This document shows positions 34,791 to 43,268 of a DNA stretch of 64,000 bases, one piece after another (position 1 is the first letter of the stretch; each line of letters opens with the position of its first letter). The position numbers and the translations under genes were made by a program. The notes beneath the pieces are model-generated. The model saw only the letters and a list, made by a program, of their open reading frames with translations. It made no database searches and had not been told where the DNA came from. This stretch comes from Methylomicrobium sp035916875 (lineage in GTDB: Bacteria > Pseudomonadota > Gammaproteobacteria > Methylococcales > Methylomonadaceae). Location of the stretch: NCBI RefSeq assembly GCF_035916875.1, contig NZ_JAXUHN010000094.1:62001-126000 (forward strand). Direction: 5' to 3'.

Positions 34791-34810
34791 CTTTAACGAT
34801 AATTATAACA

Positions 34811-35680
34811 ATGTTGCTCAAGCGAATTATCACTGCATCGATTCTGGCCGCCCTGATTGCTACGGCGGTATTTACGCTTTCTTCCCAATATTTTTCTCTG
34901 TTGCTCGGCATCCTGACGCTGGCCGCGGCTTGGGAATGGCTGTATCTGATCGACGTGCGGTCGATCGCAAAAAAATTGTTGTTCCTGCTCGCGTTGATCC
35001 TGCCGATGATTGGATTGCATCTGTGGACACAGTTTCTGGAACTGCTAGCGCAATTGACCAAGTGGCCGGATATCCGGTTTTATTCGGGTATTCTCGAATG
35101 GTTAGTGATTCCGCCGATTCTGTTCTGGATCGTGGTGATGATTTCGATCCGAAATCTGCCGAACAGTGTGCTGAACTTGCAACTGCGCTTGCGTTATAAG
35201 GCTTTAATCGGCTGGTTCATCCTGCTCGCCTGCTATATGTTCCTGACCCGGTTGCGCGCGTTTTACGAGCCGCCGATGACCATGTATTTTCTGGTGCTGA
35301 TCTGGGCGGCCGATATCAGTGCGTATTTCTTCGGCAAGAAATACGGCAAAACTAAATTGGCGCCGGACATCAGTCCCGGAAAAACGGTTGCAGGTTTCTA
35401 CGGAGCCTTGGCCGCTGGTTTGGTCTGCGCGATCGTGCTGAGCCTGATCTACCGTTTCAATTATGTTTACGCGGCAGATTTCGCCTTGTTGTCGATGTTG
35501 ACCGTGTTGATTTCGGTTTACGGAGACCTGTTTTTCAGCGTCGTCAAGCGCCAGCGCGGCGTCAAGGACAGCGGCGCGATCCTGCCCGGACATGGCGGCA
35601 TTCTGGATCGGGTTGACAGCCTGATCGCGGCGATTCCGTTGTTTTATGCCGGCATTTACCTGATTGCTGGGCTGATCTGA
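34811..35680 (+). CDS. cdsA: Phosphatidate cytidylyltransferase
   Basis: This 289-residue polytopic membrane enzyme makes CDP-diacylglycerol, the substrate of PssA and PgsA. About eight hydrophobic helices are visible, and the signature KRQRGVKDSGAILPGHGGILDRVDS is split across residues 236-260 (key residues Lys, Asp, Gly-His-Gly-Gly, Asp-Arg). It overlaps dxr by one base. Confidence 0.96.
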   Translation: MLLKRIITASILAALIATAVFTLSSQYFSLLLGILTLAAAWEWLYLIDVRSIAKKLLFLLALILPMIGLHLWTQFLELLAQLTKWPDIRFYSGILEWLVIPPILFWIVVMISIRNLPNSVLNLQLRLRYKALIGWFILLACYMFLTRLRAFYEPPMTMYFLVLIWAADISAYFFGKKYGKTKLAPDISPGKTVAGFYGALAAGLVCAIVLSLIYRFNYVYAADFALLSMLTVLISVYGDLFFSVVKRQRGVKDSGAILPGHGGILDRVDSLIAAIPLFYAGIYLIAGLI

Positions 35681-36867
35681 TGAAAAAGGGCATATGCATA
35701 CTCGGTGCGACCGGTTCGATCGGGGTCAGCACGCTCGATGTAGTCGCAAGACATCCTGATCTTTACAGGGTCGTCGCGCTGACCGCGAACAACAATATCG
35801 ACTTATTGCTCGAACAATGCCTGCGGCATCGGCCGGAACTGGTCGTCGTCGCCGACGAAGCGAAAGCCGCGGCATTCAAAGAAAAAATCGCCGGTACGGC
35901 GGTTGACGGCGTCAGGGTGCTAGCCGGAGCTGCGGCTTTGGCAGAAGCTGCTACGCTGGATAATGTCGATTCGGTGATGGCGGCGATCGTCGGTGCGGCC
36001 GGTTTGCTGCCGACTTTGGCGGCGGCGAAAGCCGGCAAGACTGTGTTGTTGGCGAATAAGGAAGCCTTGGTGATGTCCGGCGGCATCTTCATGCAGGCGA
36101 TCGTGGATTCGGGTGCTCAACTTTTGCCGATCGACAGCGAACACAACGCGATTTTTCAATGCATGCCGGCTACTTATACGACCGGCGTGGCCGCGAAGGC
36201 GGCCAGGCGCATCCTGCTGACCGCATCGGGCGGCCCGTTCCGGCAGACGCCGGTCGCCGATCTGGTACATGTGACCCCGGAACAGGCTGTTGCGCATCCG
36301 AATTGGGATATGGGCAAGAAAATCTCGGTCGATTCGGCAACGATGATGAACAAAGGCCTTGAAATGATCGAAGCCTGTCTGTTGTTCAACATGAAGCCGG
36401 AGCAGATCCAGGTCGTGATCCATCCGCAAAGCGTGATTCATTCGATGGTCGATTACATCGACGGCACCGTGCTTGCACAGATGGGCAATCCGGACATGCG
36501 CATTCCGATCGCGCATGCACTGGCCTGGCCCGAGCGCTTCGAGTCCGGCGCGGAGCCGCTGAATATCTTCAACGTGCGCAGAATGGATTTCGACGAGCCG
36601 AACTTTGAGCGTTTTCCTTGTTTGCGTCTGGCCTACAAGGCGATCGAAGCAGGGGGCACGATGCCGGCGGTATTGAACGCGGCGAACGAAGTCGCGGTGG
36701 ATGCCTTCCTGAATCGTCGGGTGCGATTTACCGACATTCCGGTCATCATCGAACGCTGCATGGATGCGATCGAAGTCAAAACGGCCGATTCACTCGAAAT
36801 CATTTTGGATCAGGATAAATTAGCTAGAATTGTGTCTAATCGAATTATCGAGCAATTGACTGGCTAA
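35680..36867 (+). CDS. dxr: 1-deoxy-D-xylulose 5-phosphate reductoisomerase
   Basis: This 395-residue NADPH enzyme of the MEP isoprenoid pathway starts with the nucleotide motif ILGATGSIGVSTLDV, followed by LLANKEALVM, PIDSEHNAIFQ (metal ligands), LTASGGPF and NWDMGKKISVDSATMMNKGL. All catalytic residues are present. It lies between cdsA and rseP, the usual order. Confidence 0.98.
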   Translation: MKKGICILGATGSIGVSTLDVVARHPDLYRVVALTANNNIDLLLEQCLRHRPELVVVADEAKAAAFKEKIAGTAVDGVRVLAGAAALAEAATLDNVDSVMAAIVGAAGLLPTLAAAKAGKTVLLANKEALVMSGGIFMQAIVDSGAQLLPIDSEHNAIFQCMPATYTTGVAAKAARRILLTASGGPFRQTPVADLVHVTPEQAVAHPNWDMGKKISVDSATMMNKGLEMIEACLLFNMKPEQIQVVIHPQSVIHSMVDYIDGTVLAQMGNPDMRIPIAHALAWPERFESGAEPLNIFNVRRMDFDEPNFERFPCLRLAYKAIEAGGTMPAVLNAANEVAVDAFLNRRVRFTDIPVIIERCMDAIEVKTADSLEIILDQDKLARIVSNRIIEQLTG

Positions 36868-36873
36868 TTTTTC

Positions 36874-38247
36874 ATGAGCACTCTGTTTTATTTCATCATC
36901 ACGATAGGCGTCCTGGTTTCGTTTCATGAATTCGGGCACTTTTGGGTCGCCCGCAAAGCGGGCGTCAAGGTGTTGCGCTTTTCGGTCGGTTTCGGCAAGG
37001 TGCTGTGGTCTTATCAAAAAGCGCCGGAGACGACCGAATATGTGCTCTCGGCGATACCATTGGGCGGCTATGTGAAGATGGTCGATGAACGCGAGGGTGA
37101 AGTCAAAAGCGAGGATCTGCCTTATGCCTTTAATCGGCAAGGGCTTGCAGCGCGGTCCGCGATCGTTGCGGCAGGGCCGATTTTTAATCTGATTCTGGCC
37201 GTTGCCCTATTCTGGGTCGTGCTGGTTGCCGGCGAAGAAGGTTCCAAACCGATTCTCGGCAAGATCGAGTCGGGCACGATCGCGGCCGAGGCGGGCCTGC
37301 TCGAAGGCGACGAATTCATTTCGGTCAATGACAAGCCGGCGCCAACCTGGACCGAAGCGTTGAATGTCTTCATCAGCGCAGCGCTCGACGGCGACCGGGA
37401 AATCAAGCTGGTCGTTAAAGACCGGCAGGGCAGGGAAGATGTCCGTTGGATCAAATTGCTTGATGCCGACGTCGTGGATCCTGAGAAATTATATAAACGG
37501 CTCGGATTCACTCCCTGGATGCCGAAATTGCAGCCGATAGTCGACAAGGTGTTGCCGGACGGCGCCGCCTTGGCGGCCGGAATGAAGCCGCGGGATTTGC
37601 TGATCAGCGCCGATGGTGCGCCTATCGACGATTGGCAGCAATGGGTCGAATATGTCAAAAGCCATCCCGGCCAACGGGTAGCGGTCGAAATCGAGCGTGA
37701 CGGTGTGCGTCAGACCTTGTCGATCACACCGAAAGTCGTGCCGGTTCCTTCTGCCACCAAAGGCGAAGCGCCGAAAGCCGAAGGAAAAATAGGCGCATCG
37801 GTGTTCATTCCCGAAGAAATCAGAAACTCGCTGACGGCCAAATATTCGCTGGGTCCGCTCGAAGCGGTGCCCGCCGCATTCATCAAGACCTACGATTATT
37901 CGCTTTCGACGCTCAAAATGATGAGCAAGATGGTGCTCGGTCAGGCCTCGATCAAAAATTTGAGCGGCCCGATCAGCATCGCGCAATATGCGGGCGAATC
38001 CGCGGAAATCGGTTTCGTGCATTTCTTGAAGTTCATTGCGTTGGTCAGCGTAAGTCTTGGTGTGCTGAATTTGTTGCCGATACCGGTGCTGGACGGCGGC
38101 CATTTATTGTTTTTCGGCATCGAAGCCGTCAAAGGCAGGCCGCTTTCCGAAAGAAGCCAGCTGTTCTTTCAACAAATCGGCATTGCTATACTCGTCACCC
38201 TGATGGCATTGGGAATGGTGATGGACATTCAACGCCTGTTCCAATAA
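36874..38247 (+). CDS. rseP: RseP, site-2 intramembrane metalloprotease
   Basis: This 457-residue inner-membrane protease cuts RseA to free sigma-E during envelope stress. The zinc motif HEFGH is in the first helix (about residues 18-22). Two PDZ domains follow (about 125-200 and 215-300), and the third ligand motif LNLLPIPVLDGGH lies near 400. Normally bamA follows rseP in gammaproteobacteria; here dsbC follows. Confidence 0.96.
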   Translation: MSTLFYFIITIGVLVSFHEFGHFWVARKAGVKVLRFSVGFGKVLWSYQKAPETTEYVLSAIPLGGYVKMVDEREGEVKSEDLPYAFNRQGLAARSAIVAAGPIFNLILAVALFWVVLVAGEEGSKPILGKIESGTIAAEAGLLEGDEFISVNDKPAPTWTEALNVFISAALDGDREIKLVVKDRQGREDVRWIKLLDADVVDPEKLYKRLGFTPWMPKLQPIVDKVLPDGAALAAGMKPRDLLISADGAPIDDWQQWVEYVKSHPGQRVAVEIERDGVRQTLSITPKVVPVPSATKGEAPKAEGKIGASVFIPEEIRNSLTAKYSLGPLEAVPAAFIKTYDYSLSTLKMMSKMVLGQASIKNLSGPISIAQYAGESAEIGFVHFLKFIALVSVSLGVLNLLPIPVLDGGHLLFFGIEAVKGRPLSERSQLFFQQIGIAILVTLMALGMVMDIQRLFQ

Positions 38248-38307
38248 ACAGTCTTTTCATTTTTCCACAATCCGCAAACTCTTTTCACTATTTAAAACGA
38301 GCAGATC

Positions 38308-39030
38308 ATGAAGAAAATTATTTCTGTTGCCGCTTTCGCTGTATCGGCGCTATTTGTCGGAACGCTGCATGCGGATGAAAACGCCGTCAAGGAAGCATTA
38401 GCTAAGGCCATGCCATCGGTCAAGCTTGATTCGGTCAAGCCCTCCGAGATTAAGGGTGTGTTTGAAGTGATGGTCGGCGCCAATATTTTCTATGTGAGCG
38501 AAGACGGTAAATATTTGTTGCAAGGGCATCTGGTCGATTTGGCTTCACACATCGATTTGACCGAAGAAAAATTGAGCGGCGCCCGCAAGGCCGCGCTCGA
38601 CAAGGTCGGTGAAAAGAACATGATCATCTTCAAGCCGAAGATCGGCAAATACATGATTTCGGTGTTTACCGATATCGATTGCGGTTATTGCCGTAAGTTG
38701 CACTCCGAAATCGATCAGTATCTTGCCGAAGGCATCACGGTCAGATATCTGTTTTACCCTCGCGCCGGCAAAGGCTCGGACTCCTATAAAAAAGCCGTTT
38801 CGGTCTGGTGCGCGGACGACCGTAACGCCGCTCTGACCAGTGCGAAAAAAGGTTCGACGCCGAAGGAAAAGACCTGCGATAACCCCGTCGATCAGCACAT
38901 GCAACTGGCGGAAGATTTTGAAGCGCGCGGTACGCCGCTGATCGTGACCGAAAAAGGCAATTTGTTGCCAGGCTATGTGCCGGCAAAACAGTTGGCTGAA
39001 ATCCTGAAAGAAGAACAGGCCAAAAAATAA
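38308..39030 (+). CDS. dsbC: DsbC-type periplasmic disulfide isomerase
   Basis: This 240-residue protein has a Sec signal peptide (MKKIISVAAFAVSALFVGTLHA), a DsbC dimerisation domain (about 24-90) and a thioredoxin domain with active site CGYC (Cys125, Cys128). The cis-Pro loop RGTPLIV is present. It reshuffles wrong disulfides in the periplasm. It lies 60 bp after rseP and may be cotranscribed, linking it to envelope quality control. Confidence 0.93.
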   Translation: MKKIISVAAFAVSALFVGTLHADENAVKEALAKAMPSVKLDSVKPSEIKGVFEVMVGANIFYVSEDGKYLLQGHLVDLASHIDLTEEKLSGARKAALDKVGEKNMIIFKPKIGKYMISVFTDIDCGYCRKLHSEIDQYLAEGITVRYLFYPRAGKGSDSYKKAVSVWCADDRNAALTSAKKGSTPKEKTCDNPVDQHMQLAEDFEARGTPLIVTEKGNLLPGYVPAKQLAEILKEEQAKK

Positions 39031-39208
39031 CCGGCTTGTACCGTCCCGAGTCTGTTTTCGGTTTGGGAATCCGCTTTGCATTGTTGATTAAGATTGCAGG
39101 ATTTAGGGGAGGATATGCTTTGCTTTCCATCCCCTTGCAATCTTATCTGCAATGAGCTGAGCTTGTTCGTCCCTTATTCCTTTCAATCATCAACTCCTCG
39201 GTCTGCCT

Positions 39209-40165
39209 ATGTCGAGCCGCGAGCGAACGACTATCGACCTGCTTTATGCACTGATGCTATGGTTGCCGACTCTTTTGTTACCGGCGATTCAGCCTGCGAC
39301 AGCCGCAGCCGTGTTGTCGGTAACCCAGGTCGCCCCTGGCATCTATGTGCATCTTGGGCCTCATGAAATTCCCGACGCCCACAATCACGGAGCAATTGCG
39401 AATGTCGGCTTCATCGTCGGCGAACGCTGTGTCGCAGTGATAGACACCGGCGGCAATCCCGGCCAGGGCAGGGCGCTTTACCATGCTATCAAACATACGA
39501 CCGACAAGCCGATCTGTTATGTAATCAATACGCATGTGCACCCCGACCACATTTACGGAAACAGCGCATTCAAAGCCGAGGGTGTCAAGTTTGTCGGTCA
39601 CCATAAACTTGGCCGAGCGATGGCCGCGCGCGGACCATTTTATCTTGCCAAGGCGAAGGAACTGTTGGGCATCGATCTCACCGCCGGTGACATAATTCCA
39701 CCCGACATTACAGTCGAAAAGGAACTCGATATCGATCTCGGCGGGCGCATCCTGAAGTTGACCGCGCACCAGCCCGCGCATACCGACAATGATCTCTCGG
39801 TTTATGATCCGCTAACCGACACCCTTTGGCTGGCCGATCTGTTATTCCTCGAACACCTGCCCGTAATCGACGGCAGCCTGAAAGGCTGGCTCGCAGAGAT
39901 AGAGCAGTTGGAACGTCACGCCTACAAAATTGTAATTCCGGGCCACGGCCCGATAGTCACCGACTGGCCACAAAGCCTGCAACCTGAAAAGCGCTATTTG
40001 CAGTCGCTGCTGAACGACATCAGAGCCTTGATCAAAAGCGGCGGATTTCTGGAACAGGCGCTCGAGTCAATCGGCTATGGCGAGAAATCCGCGTGGAAAC
40101 TCTTCGACGATTTTCACCGCAAAAATGTTTCGACGGCGTTTGCGGAATTGGAATGGGAAGGCTGA
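39209..40165 (+). CDS. Quinoprotein relay system zinc metallohydrolase (MBL fold, SoxH-like)
   Basis: This 318-residue protein has an N-terminal hydrophobic export signal (about 10-32) and a metallo-beta-lactamase domain with NTHVHPDHIYGN (HxHxDH), a metal-binding His in HQPAHTDND, the Asp in WLADLLF and His in IPGHGPIV. It matches the SoxH-like family found beside PQQ-dependent alcohol dehydrogenases and their cytochromes in methylotrophs. The enzymatic role is not established. No PQQ dehydrogenase gene is adjacent here. The ribosome binding site is weak. Confidence 0.82.
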   Translation: MSSRERTTIDLLYALMLWLPTLLLPAIQPATAAAVLSVTQVAPGIYVHLGPHEIPDAHNHGAIANVGFIVGERCVAVIDTGGNPGQGRALYHAIKHTTDKPICYVINTHVHPDHIYGNSAFKAEGVKFVGHHKLGRAMAARGPFYLAKAKELLGIDLTAGDIIPPDITVEKELDIDLGGRILKLTAHQPAHTDNDLSVYDPLTDTLWLADLLFLEHLPVIDGSLKGWLAEIEQLERHAYKIVIPGHGPIVTDWPQSLQPEKRYLQSLLNDIRALIKSGGFLEQALESIGYGEKSAWKLFDDFHRKNVSTAFAELEWEG

Positions 40166-40230
40166 CAATAACTTAGCCATGTAGAATGGCCTTGAAGTTA
40201 AAGTCAAAGTGCAATTCCTAAAGCATCTTG

Positions 40231-41127
40231 TTAAAAGCAAGGCGTGCCCCATTGGTTTGCGAATGTACGATAAAAAGCCTTGTCGCCGATAGTCGCCCCG
40301 CGTCTGCTAACCAGCGCGCCAGCAAAAGCTTGCGCGCGTTCCAGCGTCGTCGGTAGCGGCCATTGCTCGTTCAGGCCCAACAGCAGGATTGAGGCGAATG
40401 CATCGCCCGCACCGACGGTGTCGACCACGGTTGTTATGGAAGGCGGTTTGACTGAAATAAACCCATGCTGTTGGTCATAAGCCAGAGTGCCTTGTGCGCC
40501 GCGGGTGGTGAACAAGATTTCGAGATTGAATTCTTCAAAGAATGCCTGCATGGCGGTTTCCAAGTCGGGATGACCGGGGCATAGCGTGAGCAGTTCGTCT
40601 TCATTCAGTTTGACCCATTCCGCATCGTGCAGCAGCGGCTGCAGCGTAACTGCTTCCCACCAAGGCGGACGCAGATTGACATCAATAAATATCTTGCCTC
40701 GATGCTTGTCTTTTGCCGTTTGCAAGGCGGCGAGCGAGGCGGGAGTGCGGATCGCCAGCGAGCCGTGATAGAAAATGCCTTGGCTGGTTTTGTCGGCCAA
40801 GAGACTTGCGTCGATGAAGTCGTAGGCGCAATCGACGACAATCTCGTAGCGAGGTTCGCCGCGATCGATCGATACCTGCACGCTACCGGTCGGATGTGTT
40901 GGATCGGTTTGCAGGGCATCGGGGCGCATGCGCCAGTCGCGCATCAATTGGACGATTTCCTGTCCTTCCGGATCATCTCCGATGCGGCTGATCAAGCGGG
41001 GCGATTGTCCGAAAGCATGCAAATGCCAGGCGACATTGAACGGCGCGCCGCCCGGAACGCGGCTGCCGTCCGGGAAATGGGCGAACAACACTTCGCCGAA
41101 GATATGGATCAATGAAGGATTAGGCAT
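40231..41127 (-). CDS. PfkB-family sugar kinase, fructokinase-like
   Basis: This 298-residue kinase has an N-terminal PGGAPFNVAWHL motif, which is typical of fructokinases, and the PfkB signature 2 DTVGAGDAFAS with the catalytic Asp. It probably phosphorylates fructose to fructose 6-phosphate; in halotolerant methanotrophs such an enzyme works in sucrose turnover, but no sucrose genes are nearby. Its start overlaps the GIY-YIG gene upstream by 8 nt, so the two are coupled. Confidence 0.85.
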   Translation of the reverse strand: MPNPSLIHIFGEVLFAHFPDGSRVPGGAPFNVAWHLHAFGQSPRLISRIGDDPEGQEIVQLMRDWRMRPDALQTDPTHPTGSVQVSIDRGEPRYEIVVDCAYDFIDASLLADKTSQGIFYHGSLAIRTPASLAALQTAKDKHRGKIFIDVNLRPPWWEAVTLQPLLHDAEWVKLNEDELLTLCPGHPDLETAMQAFFEEFNLEILFTTRGAQGTLAYDQQHGFISVKPPSITTVVDTVGAGDAFASILLLGLNEQWPLPTTLERAQAFAGALVSRRGATIGDKAFYRTFANQWGTPCF

Positions 41128-41428
41128 GGTCTTCCGCCGGCCGTAGTGCGGCAGATTCAGTCAGGAAATCGTCGATCCGGTTGCAATCCGACTCGATCAG
41201 CAACACTTTTTCTCGCCGGCTCAATTTTTTCAGGCGAAGCTCGCGCTGGCTGGCAGAGCTGCGATCATGACCGGCTTCCAGATAAACCAGCCGTCGAGGC
41301 TGCCGTCCGTAGAAATATTTCGCGCCGCGCCCGCTGGCGTGCTGCTCGAATCGGCGCCACACGTCATTCGTGATGCCGGTATAAAAGGTGTCGTCGTTGC
41401 ACAGGATTATATAGACAAACCAGGTCAT
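41120..41428 (-). CDS. GIY-YIG superfamily protein (UPF0213/YhbQ type)
   Basis: This 102-residue single-domain protein has the GIY-YIG core VYIILCNDDTFYTGITNDVWRR split as YIILC...FYTGIT and the catalytic Arg in RRFEQHASGRGAKY. YhbQ-like proteins are small nucleases linked to DNA repair or stress. It is upstream of, and overlaps, the fructokinase-like gene. Confidence 0.9.
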   Translation of the reverse strand: MTWFVYIILCNDDTFYTGITNDVWRRFEQHASGRGAKYFYGRQPRRLVYLEAGHDRSSASQRELRLKKLSRREKVLLIESDCNRIDDFLTESAALRPAEDHA

Positions 41429-41434
41429 CGCCCT

Positions 41435-42130
41435 TTAAACGGCCGCGCCGAATAACGCGCCGGCGCCGGCGGTTAGGCCCATTGCCAATGCGCCCCAGAA
41501 AGTGACCCGAACCGCCCCCTTGAGCAGGCTCGAGCCGCCGGTATAAGCCGCGACGATGCCGAGCAGCGCCAGAAAAAGCAGCGATGACGACGAGACCGCG
41601 CGCGCGATAAAGGGGCCGGGCGCGAATAGCGCGGTTAGCAAAGGTAGCGCCGCGCCTATCGCAAACGTCGTCGCCGAGGTAAAAGCGGCCTGAAGCGGAC
41701 GGGCGGAGCCTTGCGTCGAAATGCCCAATTCTTCGAGCGCATGCGTCCCGAGTGCGTCGTGCGCCATCAATTGGGTCGCGACTTGTTCGGCGAGCAGCGG
41801 ATCGAGGCCGCGCTGGATATAAATTTCAGTTAGCTCGTTCAGTTCATACGGGTGGTTTTCCTCTAGTTCTTTACGTTCGCGCGCCAGGTCGGCCTTTTCG
41901 GTATCGGCCTGCGAGCTGACCGAGACATATTCGCCGGCCGCCATCGACATTGCGCCGGCAACCAGCCCCGCGACGCCGGCCAGCAGGACATCGTGTTGCG
42001 TTGCCTGTGAGGCCGCAATTCCCACGATCAAACTGGCGGTTGAGACGATGCCGTCGTTGGCGCCCAATACCGCGGCGCGCAGCCAGCCGGTGCGATGGGT
42101 GCGATGGGCTTCCGGGGGATGGGGTTGCAT
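41435..42130 (-). CDS. VIT1/CCC1-family Fe/Mn transporter
   Basis: This 231-residue membrane protein has the family start LRAAVLGANDGIVSTASLIVG, a second helix with GAMSMAAGEYVSVSSQ, a cytoplasmic helical metal-binding region (about 80-145) and three C-terminal helices. VIT/CCC1 proteins move Fe2+ or Mn2+ out of the cytosol. GGAGA 5 nt before the ATG at 42130 sets the start. It lies 13 bp after the lactate/malate dehydrogenase-like gene, and so probably shares its transcript. Confidence 0.9.
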   Translation of the reverse strand: MQPHPPEAHRTHRTGWLRAAVLGANDGIVSTASLIVGIAASQATQHDVLLAGVAGLVAGAMSMAAGEYVSVSSQADTEKADLARERKELEENHPYELNELTEIYIQRGLDPLLAEQVATQLMAHDALGTHALEELGISTQGSARPLQAAFTSATTFAIGAALPLLTALFAPGPFIARAVSSSSLLFLALLGIVAAYTGGSSLLKGAVRVTFWGALAMGLTAGAGALFGAAV

Positions 42131-42143
42131 TCGGTTCTCCAAG

Positions 42144-43070
42144 TTAACGCGAGCGGTCTTCAGGTAAAAGCAAATGATCGATCTGATCTTTGATCAATCT
42201 TGCTGCCTTTTCCAGCGCCTTTTTTTCCTGGCGGTTCAAGTCGGGATGCAGATGGCGAATGATACCGTGCCGGCCGACCACAACCGGGATACTGAAACAA
42301 TTATCCCGGATACCGAGCCAATCCTCAAGGTAGGTGCTGAGCGGCAAGGTTCGATGCGAGTCGTAAACAATCGCCTTGATCACCTCGCAGGCCGCAGCAG
42401 AGATCGCATAATTCGTGTAACCCTTGGCGTTGTAAACATCGAATCCGGCATTGTAAACGGCGTTGAAAATCTCGCGATGCGAGGTGTTATCGACGATATG
42501 TTCGCTGCCTGCCGAGGCGGTGCTGAACAACGGAAACTGGTTGGGGCCGTGTTCACCGAGGATATAAGCGCGTAAATCGTCCGGATGGATCTGCTCCTGG
42601 ATCGACAGCAGCGACCGGAAGCGGGCCGAATCGACCAGGGTGCCGACGCCGATGATTCTTGAGGCCGGAAATCCCGAGATCTGCGTCGCCAGATAGGTCA
42701 TGATGTCGACCGGATTGGTAATGATGATCAAAACCGCCTGCGGATTGTTGCGCGCCAGCATCGGGATCAATTGCCGGAACAATTGCACATTGGCCGGGCC
42801 GAGTTCGAGGCGTGAAGTCATATGCCCGGAGGAGGGCATCGAGGCAGTTACGACCAGGATGTCGCTATCGGCGACCTCATCGAGCGCGGCGCTTTCGACG
42901 GTTATCGAGCGTTCGCAAAAAGCCAGGGTGTGCTGCAAATCCAGCGCATCGCCGTGCGCTTTGGCAAGATTCCTGCCGGCCAGGACCAGATGGTCGCAGA
43001 GGCCTTTCAGCACCAGCGCATAAGCGGTCGCCGAGCCGACATGGCCGGTGCCGATGATCGCAATCTTCAT
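42144..43070 (-). CDS. L-2-hydroxyacid dehydrogenase of the lactate/malate dehydrogenase family
   Basis: This 308-residue enzyme has the nucleotide motif IGTGHVGSATAYAL, a catalytic Asp/Arg in VDSARFR and the active His in ILGEHGPNQFP. The acidic residue at the end of beta-2 that binds the NAD ribose (LIDxN in most members) is missing and reads LAGRN, which may favour NADP(H). The specificity loop (ASMPSSGHMTSRLEL) has neither the Gln of lactate nor the extra Arg of malate dehydrogenases at the usual place. The substrate is thus open; pyruvate/lactate or a branched 2-oxoacid are candidates. Confidence 0.85.
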   Translation of the reverse strand: MKIAIIGTGHVGSATAYALVLKGLCDHLVLAGRNLAKAHGDALDLQHTLAFCERSITVESAALDEVADSDILVVTASMPSSGHMTSRLELGPANVQLFRQLIPMLARNNPQAVLIIITNPVDIMTYLATQISGFPASRIIGVGTLVDSARFRSLLSIQEQIHPDDLRAYILGEHGPNQFPLFSTASAGSEHIVDNTSHREIFNAVYNAGFDVYNAKGYTNYAISAAACEVIKAIVYDSHRTLPLSTYLEDWLGIRDNCFSIPVVVGRHGIIRHLHPDLNRQEKKALEKAARLIKDQIDHLLLPEDRSR

Positions 43071-43230
43071 AAGCCGGCGAACTCCAACGGTTGATAGTTT
43101 ATGGGTCCGGTTGCACTCGCCAGCTAGCCGTTCAAGCTTGGGAAGGTCTTCTCCCCTCCCTGTTGCAAAGTCTAACCGGAACTGATCAAGCCCTATTAGG
43201 ATAACGCATGTTGGCTATGAATGGAAAAGG

Positions 43231-43257
43231 CGGTGGGCAGAAAAGCGCTGCCCACCG
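43231..43257 (-). terminator. Terminator-like hairpin after the GMC oxidoreductase gene
   Basis: The perfect 10-bp stem CGGTGGGCAG / CTGCCCACCG has a 7-nt loop and lies 12 bp after the minus-strand stop. CCTTTTCC follows on the minus strand, a weak U-tract. It is probably the end of the cytochrome-GMC transcript. Confidence 0.65.
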
Positions 43258-43268
43258 TGGATTGCTGG

